Shown here: one piece after another, positions 7,826-14,725 of the stretch
Position numbering within the stretch: the stretch's first letter is position 1
Layout of the letters: each line of letters starts with the position of its first letter
Assembly (NCBI GenBank): GCA_044224515.1
Contig: JBGAKH010000002.1
Location: 124,001-188,000 of the forward strand
Direction: 5' to 3'
Source: JBBATK01 sp044224515
GTDB taxonomy: Bacteria; Bacteroidota; Ignavibacteria; Kapaibacteriales; NICIL-2
DNA length: 64,000 nucleotides
Position numbers and translations under genes: made by a program
The notes under the pieces: generated by a model
What the model was told of the DNA's origin: nothing
What the model saw: only the letters and a program-made list of their open reading frames with translations
The model's database searches: none

Positions 7826-10032
7826 AGCTTCTCCAAGTAATAGGTCCTCATCTCACCCTTGCCTTTGATCTCCACCTGACCTCGTCGCGTGAATCTGTAC
7901 GGCAGATTTTCACCCGTCTGACTCCAGCGGTTTTGAACATGCATGGCAAAATCACTACTCACATGAATCTTCCCGGGCTCGGAACTTTGTTCCATACGGG
8001 CTGCAAGGTTTACAGCATCTGAGTAGACATCAAAGACAAAACGTTCACTTCCAATAATTCCACCGACGGCTGAACCACAGTGCAGACCAATGCGAATGTT
8101 GAAGTATGTTCCCGGATCTATATGCTCACGTATATCATCCGGAAGCAGTATGTCTTGTTGCATTGCCAACGCTGCCCGTGCAACACGCTCTGCATGATCC
8201 TCACATTGCGTGGGTGCACCGGCCACAGCCATGTAGCCATCGCCGATGGTCTTGATTTTCTCGCAACCGTGTTCCTTTATGATTCCATCGAAGACACCGA
8301 AGATGTAGTTCAGAAAACGCACCACGATGTGCGCCGGCATTTGTGATGAGATTGGGGTAAAACCTACGATATCGGCAAAGAGAATCGAGATGTCTCGGTA
8401 GTAGTCGGCAACATTCTCGCCCTTGAGCAAACGCTGAGCAATGCTCTCAGGCAGCATACGGTTGAGGAGCTTCTGCTGTGAAGACAGACGTTCTTCGTCA
8501 CGAGCTCTGTCGACAGCTCGTTGTTTTTCGCGCTCCGCTTCGCGTCGCTCGTAGTCCAGTTGGTCTGCTTTCTTTTTCGCCTCTTCACTTAATACTTCTT
8601 TTTCAAGAGCGTAAAACTTCTTGAAGTGATACAAGGCTTTGTCGATTTGACCTTCGTGTTCGTAGAGATTCGCAATACTCCGGTGAACTCCATACAACTG
8701 TCCCTTTGCTCCAATTTGTTCATACATCACCAGTGCAGAACTCAAGTACTCTTCCGCTTTGATGGCGTTGTAACACTCTTTGGAATGCTGCGCATACAGT
8801 TCTCCAATGTTGCTTTTCACTATAGCAGCGCTGAGTTTTTCACCTAGCTCTTCGTGCGCTTCCAAGGCACTTATCAAGTATTCAAGCGCTCTAGGATATT
8901 CGGAGAGACTGACGTAGACATTCCCAATGTTTCCGATTACTCGTGCAACTCCGGATTTATTACCCAGGTCCTCATCCATTCTTCGTGCGCGTGCGAAGTA
9001 TTCGAGAGCTTTGGGGTAATCTGAGAGTTCAAAGTAGACGTTCCCGATGTTCCCTGTTACCAACGCGCTACCGGCTATGTGGCCTAGTTCCTCATAAAGA
9101 CTCAGTGCTCGCGAGTAACACTCGAGTGCTTTTGGGAAATCGGATAGATTCCGGTAGATAATCCCAACACTGACTGTCACTCTCGCTAAACCCAGTTTTT
9201 CACCTAGTTCTTCGTAAAGTCCAAGAGATCGCGAGCAGCACTCAAGTGCCTTGGGATAATCTGAGAGATTCAAGTAGATATTCCCAATGTTTCCTGTTAC
9301 GTAGGCACTACCGGCTAGATCTCCCAGTTCCTCATAAAGTCTAAGAGCTTGGGTGTTGTACTCGAGTGCTTTTGGATAATCTGAGATACTCCGGTAGACA
9401 AGTCCCGTGTTAGCCATCACACTCGCCATCCCGGATTTCTCACCTAATTCTTCGTGAAGTCTGAGCGCGCGCAAGTAGTGTTCAAGCGCCTTGGGGTACT
9501 GTGAGAGATCCATGTAGACATTCCCAATGTTTCCTGTCACCAACGCAATACCGGATTTTTCACCTAACTCTTCGTGAAGGCTCAGAGCGCGCGCATAGAA
9601 TTCGAGTGCTTGGGGGTAATCAAAGAGGCTGCGGTACGCATTCCCCAAGTTTGCCATAACTTGGGCAATTCCGGACTTCTCAGCTAGTTCCTCCTGCACA
9701 GCTAATGCGCGTTGGTAGCACTCGAGAGCTTTAGAGTAATCCAAGAGTTGCATGTATGCACTGCCCCGGCTACTGACAATACGGGCTAAAGTGTTACGGT
9801 CGTCTGCTTTTTGCGCTATTGCCTCCGCATTTGTTAGTTTCTCAAGGGCAAGTACTGAGTTGCGGTGAAAAGAATCAACTCCTCCCATCAATCGAAGAAT
9901 CTCCGCCTTTTGTGACTCAGTTTGCGCTTTTGATTCAAGCTCTTGGGCAATTGCTTCAACAGACTTGTAGTCACTCGCGTCTTCTGCCTTTCTCGCAACG
10001 CTGAGTTTGGCATCAATCTCGTTGTGTGTCAT
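7822..10032 (-). CDS. TPR-repeat class III adenylate/guanylate cyclase (first in operon)
   Basis: 736 residues. Ten or so TPR units at about residues 60-470 are unusually alike (EELGEKSG then TGNIGNVY then LSDYPKALE recurs). A charged linker rich in Glu, Arg and Lys (about 480-535) leads to a class III cyclase domain (about 545-730) with ILFADIVGFTPIS, KTIGDGYMAVAGAP and VNLAARMEQ, all catalytic positions intact. It is the promoter-proximal gene of the three-cyclase operon and starts only 6 bp after the end of a broken vapC, so it may be read from the toxin-antitoxin promoter. No membrane segment is seen. Confidence 0.93.
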   Translation of the reverse strand: MTHNEIDAKLSVARKAEDASDYKSVEAIAQELESKAQTESQKAEILRLMGGVDSFHRNSVLALEKLTNAEAIAQKADDRNTLARIVSSRGSAYMQLLDYSKALECYQRALAVQEELAEKSGIAQVMANLGNAYRSLFDYPQALEFYARALSLHEELGEKSGIALVTGNIGNVYMDLSQYPKALEHYLRALRLHEELGEKSGMASVMANTGLVYRSISDYPKALEYNTQALRLYEELGDLAGSAYVTGNIGNIYLNLSDYPKALECCSRSLGLYEELGEKLGLARVTVSVGIIYRNLSDFPKALECYSRALSLYEELGHIAGSALVTGNIGNVYFELSDYPKALEYFARARRMDEDLGNKSGVARVIGNIGNVYVSLSEYPRALEYLISALEAHEELGEKLSAAIVKSNIGELYAQHSKECYNAIKAEEYLSSALVMYEQIGAKGQLYGVHRSIANLYEHEGQIDKALYHFKKFYALEKEVLSEEAKKKADQLDYERREAEREKQRAVDRARDEERLSSQQKLLNRMLPESIAQRLLKGENVADYYRDISILFADIVGFTPISSQMPAHIVVRFLNYIFGVFDGIIKEHGCEKIKTIGDGYMAVAGAPTQCEDHAERVARAALAMQQDILLPDDIREHIDPGTYFNIRIGLHCGSAVGGIIGSERFVFDVYSDAVNLAARMEQSSEPGKIHVSSDFAMHVQNRWSQTGENLPYRFTRRGQVEIKGKGEMRTYYLEKL
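8831..9790. repeat. Intragenic 120-bp tandem repeats (TPR-coding)
   Basis: Eight consecutive units of exactly 120 bp with no indel encode the TPRs of the first cyclase. Landmark sequences such as CCGGATTTTTCACCTAACTC at 9551 recur in diverged form at 9431, 9191, 8951 and 8831, all in register. Units at 9311 and 9071 resemble each other more than they resemble the units between them, so a 240-bp higher-order period is visible. This points to growth by recombination of two-unit blocks. Confidence 0.85.
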
Positions 10033-10038
10033 ACAGCA

Positions 10039-10423
10039 TTACTTCTTTTTCGGTTTATACTTTTCGTCGCAATAACTGGCAACATCTGCGTCCTGTGTCC
10101 ACAAAGTCAATTATACTTCTGAACAGTTGCATAGATACTACTATCAACAAGTGGCAGAGAAAGCTCATACTCTAGCTTGGCTGCTAACAATGTCATCGGA
10201 GCATCGAGATCCACCACAGTACCTTGGTCTAATTTTGAAACGAGGCGAATTGCGTCTTATTCGCCGACGGAGACGAGTAACCTGTTAAAGACCTCATGAA
10301 TTGAAGTGATGGTACGATAAAAGCATCAGTCTTTTGCAGCGCAAGTGCGAAAAAGTTCGCATTTGAGCCGTCGACGATGTACTCAATTCGTCCACAAGAG
10401 TCAACCACGTCTAACTTTTTCAT
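10039..10423 (-). pseudogene. Degenerate VapC-type PIN-domain toxin
   Basis: The frame starts at an ATG overlapping the antitoxin stop by 4 bp and reads MKKLDVVDSCGRIEYIVDG, a standard VapC N-terminus. After FIVPS it shifts frame into SIHEVFNRLLVSVGE, meets a TAA, and continues as LDQGTVVDLDAPMTLLAAKL and LPLVDSSIYATVQKYN. It shifts again into TLWTQDADVASYCDEKYKPK, a typical PIN C-terminus. Two frameshifts plus a stop make it non-functional as written. PIN toxins are Mg-dependent RNases. The initial Asp (LDVVDS) and the Asp of TQDAD are still visible. It ends 6 bp before the first cyclase gene. Confidence 0.85.
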
Positions 10424-10626
10424 CGTCGATCGTCCGCACGTGCAATACTGATATCTTCCATTCGAAGAGAGCCACGAGGTGATTTCATACTGCATAACGG
10501 AACCAATTCCACTCGCCCATCATATTCAATGACTGGAACCTTCTGTAGGGAATGAAGTTTCAGCGACTCCCGAATGTGACGAGGAGTAATTACTTGAAAT
10601 TTGGGGGAAATGGTAACGATGTTCAT
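10420..10626 (-). CDS. AbrB/MazE-type antitoxin (VapB-like), probable orphan
   Basis: 68 residues. The N-terminus MNIVTISPKFQVITPRHIRE is the swapped-hairpin AbrB/SpoVT DNA-binding motif, and VIEYDGRVELVP follows as in antitoxins paired with PIN toxins. The C-terminal toxin-binding tail (MEDISIARADDRR) is present. Such proteins neutralise the cognate RNase toxin and repress their own operon. The ATG at 10626 is chosen over one at 10668 because the domain begins there. The stop overlaps the vapC start (ATGA), the classic arrangement, but the toxin is broken, so this is likely a leftover repressor. It may still regulate the cyclase genes downstream, which is inference. Confidence 0.82.
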   Translation of the reverse strand: MNIVTISPKFQVITPRHIRESLKLHSLQKVPVIEYDGRVELVPLCSMKSPRGSLRMEDISIARADDRR

Positions 10627-10767
10627 ATCGATATATACTGTGTTGGACGACAGGCCATCGATTGACAAGTTAGGCAGCTGTACTGAATCTCTCCGTTAAA
10701 CTTTGAGGTGCTCTCAGGATCTCTTGTTTCGGACTACTTGCTATCGTGAATATGCATGAATCGTAGG

Positions 10768-10975
10768 CTATGAATCCGGCTCAAAACAACAAGTCCTCAT
10801 CACTCCTTTGCCCTTGGTCCACATCTCCATGGCGAGCGAGTCTCCGGGTCAGCCTCACACATGACTGATTCGCGCGGTGTTGAATCTGCTGGGCAAAGTC
10901 ACCGCTCACATAAACCTTCCACGGTCCGGCGTATTGCTGACTTGCGTACTTCGCTCTCGTACTGATACACAGTTA
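10768..10975 (-). pseudogene. Eroded C-terminus of a fourth TPR-cyclase
   Basis: Reading the minus strand gives AGPWKVYVSGDFAQQIQHRA and, in another frame, TKGKGVMRTCCFEPDS ending in TAG. These match SEPGKIHVSSDFAMHVQNRW and IKGKGEMRTYYLEKL of the intact cyclases in order and spacing. A weaker match (LCISTRAKYASQQ against VNLAARMEQSS) lies upstream. The frame is broken and the catalytic core is missing, so only the last ~70 codons are recognisable. It shows that the cyclase array was once longer. Confidence 0.75.
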
Positions 10976-11415
10976 AGCATAGGCACTAATCTAGTGAAGT
11001 TGGTTCAAGACATATCTACGCACACAATCTCTTTAAACAATGACGGCCTTAAGGTACCACGCTCTGCATCTGCCAAAGTTATTCCGGAGCCGAGAAAAGG
11101 AGAAAGCAAACACCACGAGAATGAGCATACTCTACATGGCTTGGCAGCTTGCTTAGCTCTAATGGTCTAAAAACACTGTTCTGCGCCCACAAGTAGTCAC
11201 TGGTTTAATTCCAAAAGCGAAGGCCGGACATATCATAGTGTGCTTTCCGTGCATGTTTGATACCGGAGTGGTTTTTATATGTGGATTCACCCACCCATTA
11301 CAACCGCCTTCGAAGGTCGTAAATCTTTGATCTGCGGCGCAATCGGATGAACGACCGGAGGGCTAAAAACTAGTCGCTTTCGTACATACAGTTGGGGCAT
11401 TCAAGACGGCATGAT
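10976..11415. other. Non-coding or decayed region
   Basis: About 440 bases with no recognisable gene. A short plus-strand frame (10877-11170) overlaps the cyclase relic and shows no family pattern. Given the relics on both sides this is probably worn-out coding sequence. Confidence 0.45.
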
Positions 11416-11617
11416 TCACTCAGCCTGCGCCACTTTAAACAGTAGCAGAGGTTTGGGAATACGAGTGCGCTGAAGCCAATTCGACACAGTTGATGTAGTG
11501 AAGTCCTCCACTTCTTCTTTTGATAGAGTACGCGCGCGTTAGCACAGGTGCTTGGAAATGTGAATCAGGTTTTCGTAGTTTTCTTTCACTAGTGCGTACG
11601 TAATCAATGACGGTCAT
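11416..11617 (-). pseudogene. Broken small reading frame, family not identified
   Basis: Starting at the ATG at 11617 the frame reads MTVIDYVRT, then shifts by one base into VKENYENLIHISKHLC, stops at TAA, and continues in the same frame as LSKEEVEDFTTSTVSNWLQ and RTRIPKPLLLFKVAQAE before a stop. The joined peptide looks like a genuine small helical protein and faintly resembles the N-terminus of small sigma-factor-like proteins, but I cannot name it. One frameshift plus one stop indicate decay. The alternative is chance open sequence. Confidence 0.4.
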
Positions 11618-11657
11618 CTCGTTTCCGTAGCTCGTGTTACAACACAATCATGGACTT

Positions 11658-12203
11658 ATGTACAAAGTAATACACCTTCTGACCAAACTCATTGTTCTTG
11701 TCTTAACTGCTTGGACATTTGCGGCGTGCAGCACTTCGACAGACAATCCCCCGGACATTAGCGGCTCGAGGAATCAATGGGATGGCCGTTATCGCCTTGC
11801 CGGAACCATGTATGACTCTGTAAACAGCGATTTTAGATGGCATAGCGACACATTTGAGTACTCTCTGCACACAAGTGGGACACATACAGACAGTCTGGTT
11901 TCAGACCTTCTCGGATTTCCCGGAATTGTCATAGGAAACTTGATAAATACTACTTACTATAGCAAGTTTGGTCTCGTCTTGACCATGGATGCGACAAGCA
12001 ACAAAGTCACCGGCGTTACAAACTACTACGGTCAACCTTCGTCGTCCGGTCGCTCAGCGGTGCTCGATCCCACAGGAGTAAATTCAATTGATCCCATTAC
12101 AAAGAACATTCGCGTTAAGTTCTTTATGGATGAGGTGGGAAGAGTTGGTCACAGAGCTTCATTTGATCTGACCTTGGTTTATTTAGGGAGCAGACCGAAG
12201 TGA
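11658..12203 (+). CDS. Putative lipoprotein of unknown function
   Basis: 181 residues from the ATG at 11658 (an ATG 8 codons earlier is possible but sits before the signal peptide). A hydrophobic stretch (LTKLIVLVLTAWTFAAC) ends in a lipobox with FAAC, so the mature protein begins CSTSTDNPP and should be lipid-anchored. The mature part is rich in beta-type sequence (WDGRYRLAGTMYDSVNSDF), and the pattern near DGRYRLAGTM recalls small Bacteroidota surface lipoproteins, but I recognise no family. It converges with the T9SS protein gene at 12379. Confidence 0.72.
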   Translation: MYKVIHLLTKLIVLVLTAWTFAACSTSTDNPPDISGSRNQWDGRYRLAGTMYDSVNSDFRWHSDTFEYSLHTSGTHTDSLVSDLLGFPGIVIGNLINTTYYSKFGLVLTMDATSNKVTGVTNYYGQPSSSGRSAVLDPTGVNSIDPITKNIRVKFFMDEVGRVGHRASFDLTLVYLGSRPK

Positions 12204-12378
12204 TGGTAAAGGTCCTCGGTATAGAGCATGCTAAGGGAGGGAACACATTCCATCAGACGCTGTGCCAAGCCAATATCTCGATGCTGCGAATCTAGTCGCG
12301 AAATCACCACATTTAGACTGTACTTCCTGTACCTTGCCAATTTCGAAAACTCGGCAGCACCATCTGTTTCTACACCTT

Positions 12379-13494
12379 TCAGCGAATGAAGACCAATTTG
12401 CAGTTGTTTCTGCCATGCTGTTTCGTACGTACTATATAGGTACCCGCAAAGACTTTGTCATGAAGAGTTGTTAAAGGGTCCACGACGCCGGAAACTGGCC
12501 TAAACCTTTGAACAACACGACCAAGGATGTCGAATACTTCGACATCAAAGTCTTCGCTGTCTATCGATACGTTGTCTTCAACTCCGGTGTTTATCGGTCG
12601 TTTATCAGCGACAGTCACTTCATCGACCCACATGGTTTGATCAACCGGAGAACCGTCGCCTATGTAGGGTGCAATCAGGAATTGGTTGAAAAGCATCGAA
12701 GGATGAATACCTGTGCGCAGCATGATGTCTCGCGCATCAATCAAGAGGGAGTCATCGTACCAGTAGCGAGCAATTCCATCCGCCATTGCAACACCGTTTT
12801 CAATGCTGTTGAGTTGAAAGTAAGCCTCAATGTGATGCCAATCATTTTGAAAGTATGGTCCTTGATCTTGACTAAACGTTCGCACTTCTGACTTCCATTG
12901 TTTGCCGTTAAACCAAAGTCCTCCGGAGAAGTAGCAATCCCCGGTAGGATACCCATCACTACTTCCATTGCATCCCGAAACGGCCCTCGTCTCACTGATA
13001 CCCTTGAGTGATTGCTTTATATGCGTGGTATCAATGTTCTTGGCATCCTGCATAGCAATAACAGGGTAGCCTTCGTTTTCTTCAATGTACAGAGTCAACG
13101 CTGTGTAGGATGGTCCCACGTAGCGATCGCTCTCGGTGGTTACGAAGTGAAACTGATGTGGATGATAGGGTTTGTTGGAACCGGTCCAATTTAAACTGTA
13201 TTTGACCCAATAGCTAAGGTACACCGCGGAACTTGGATTGAAGAGATGTCGTACAGCTCCGCCATTCGCCGTACGAGCACCCTTCGGAAAATGAAATTCT
13301 AGGCAAGCCGTTGAACCGTCACAGTGCTCAGATTTTGTAATGACCAAGTTGGAATTGTCGTACCAACCACGTTGTGCATAATATTCGTCGTCGAATGACT
13401 CATGTATCAGCACAGTCTGCGCCGAAAGAGCTACACTCATTATTGCAAACAAACAGAGGCCTACGAGTTTCGCGATGACATGTAGGATTTGCAT
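12379..13494 (-). CDS. T9SS-secreted protein with a lectin/lyase-like beta-sandwich
   Basis: 371 residues from the ATG at 13494. A signal peptide (VGLCLFAIMSVALSAQ) is followed by a beta-rich region (about 25-290) with ESFDDEYYAQRGWYDNSNLV, YLSYWVKYS, NDWHHIEAYFQLNS and QTMWVDEVTVA. This pattern recalls concanavalin-A-like jelly rolls of polysaccharide lyases and sugar-binding proteins; no catalytic set can be assigned. The C-terminus (VEVFDILGRVVQRF, then AGTYIVRT, ending KLVFIR) is a type A T9SS sorting domain, so export across the outer membrane is expected. Several cysteines (STACLEF, SGCNGSS, GDCYFSG) may form disulfides. Confidence 0.85.
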   Translation of the reverse strand: MQILHVIAKLVGLCLFAIMSVALSAQTVLIHESFDDEYYAQRGWYDNSNLVITKSEHCDGSTACLEFHFPKGARTANGGAVRHLFNPSSAVYLSYWVKYSLNWTGSNKPYHPHQFHFVTTESDRYVGPSYTALTLYIEENEGYPVIAMQDAKNIDTTHIKQSLKGISETRAVSGCNGSSDGYPTGDCYFSGGLWFNGKQWKSEVRTFSQDQGPYFQNDWHHIEAYFQLNSIENGVAMADGIARYWYDDSLLIDARDIMLRTGIHPSMLFNQFLIAPYIGDGSPVDQTMWVDEVTVADKRPINTGVEDNVSIDSEDFDVEVFDILGRVVQRFRPVSGVVDPLTTLHDKVFAGTYIVRTKQHGRNNCKLVFIR

Positions 13495-13896
13495 GCACAC
13501 TCCATAGTTATAAAGTCAAGTGACGTTTTCAAGGGAAACTCGCACTCATTTCTTCTTGCTTTTTAGCAAAATACGGGCTCGATGCTGTAAGGCAAGTATG
13601 ACAAGCTGTGAACGTGCAGTCGCCGTTGTGACAAATCTTTGACAATCTGTGGATCAGTTAGTGACATCCGGTTCTGCGCAGTACCCCAGTTTTGTTCCGG
13701 TATCTATCTAAAGCGCATAGCATTGGCTTAGTTTTGAGATATCGAGCCTACTCTGTCTCTGCCTATTTGCAGAGCCGCTATCCGGCTACTGCGCCGGGTC
13801 TGCCTCCGGGATGGCCGACTGCTACTTCAGCGTACGGTCCGTAGTTTGTGATTCAGTCGTCTATCGTCATCCGCGTCACCAATACACTTCAGTTCT
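13495..13896. other. Intergenic region between divergent genes
   Basis: About 400 bases upstream of both the T9SS protein gene and the response regulator gene. No gene is seen. It must hold both promoters; a TAGTTTG element lies about 50 bases before the regulator ATG, but no partner element at the right distance was found. Confidence 0.5.
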
Positions 13897-14580
13897 ATGG
13901 CACATATCCTGATAATTGAAGACGATCCTGCCATTCTCATGGGATTGCGGGATGCCTTATCCGAAGAGCACTTTCATGTTGAGAGCGAAGCAGATGGCGC
14001 TCGGGGTTATGAGCATGCGCTTCGCGAATCCTTCGATTGTATTATTCTGGATCTTATGCTTCCGTCCATGAATGGACGTGACATCTGCAAGAAGTTGCGC
14101 GATGAAGGTGTGGTTACACCTATCATTATGCTAACCAGCAAGGGCGAGGAATCCGATAAAGTACTGGGACTTGAGCTTGGAGCCGATGACTATGTAACCA
14201 AGCCTTTTAGTATTCGTGAACTCATCGCTCGCATTCGCGCACATCTGCGTCGCACACAGTCTCCTGCTCAGTCCGCGATCCATGAACTGCGCTTCGGCAA
14301 GGTCCACATTCTCTTCGATCGCCTCGAAACCTTTGTTGATTCCGTAGAGGTCAAATTGAGTTCAAAAGAACTCGCCATCATGAAGTATTTCGCGGCTCAT
14401 GAGGGAGTAGCCGTCACACGTGAGATGCTACTCGACGAAGTGTGGGGCTATGAGAATTTTCCGACAACTCGCACAGTCGACAACTACATTCTCACCATTC
14501 GAAAGAAGCTGGAAGAGAACCCGGCAGAGCCCAAACACATTCTGACCCTGCACACTTTGGGATATAAGTTCGTTCGCTAA
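13897..14580 (+). CDS. OmpR/PhoB-family response regulator
   Basis: 227 residues. The receiver domain (1-118) has the acidic pair in IIEDDP, the phospho-acceptor Asp52 in IILDLMLP, Thr/Ser in MLTSKG and the lysine of YVTKPFS. The C-terminal winged-helix domain (about 130-227) has the expected LSSKELAIMKYFA, VWGYENFPTTRTVDNYILTI and HTLGYKFVR patterns. It is a DNA-binding regulator controlled by phosphorylation. The probable kinase gene lies next to it but in convergent orientation, so the two are not co-transcribed. Target genes cannot be deduced. Confidence 0.96.
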   Translation: MAHILIIEDDPAILMGLRDALSEEHFHVESEADGARGYEHALRESFDCIILDLMLPSMNGRDICKKLRDEGVVTPIIMLTSKGEESDKVLGLELGADDYVTKPFSIRELIARIRAHLRRTQSPAQSAIHELRFGKVHILFDRLETFVDSVEVKLSSKELAIMKYFAAHEGVAVTREMLLDEVWGYENFPTTRTVDNYILTIRKKLEENPAEPKHILTLHTLGYKFVR

Positions 14581-14725
14581 GCGTTACCGACCTGCTTGTT
14601 GACTCCATGTTTTTCTTGTGGGCACACACCACTGGCTCCAATCTCCCGGAATTAATGAGCATTTGATGTTCAACGATAACGATTCAACGGTCCGCGCTGA
14701 ACAGCCGGTGTTGAACGATCAGCGC

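Noticed and set aside
8831..9790. Regularly spaced repeats considered as a CRISPR or satellite array
   Set aside because: Units are 120 bp, diverged and in frame with TPR codons; no constant repeat/unique spacer pattern.
10877..11170. Plus-strand frame of 97 codons
   Set aside because: Antisense to the cyclase relic and without recognisable features.
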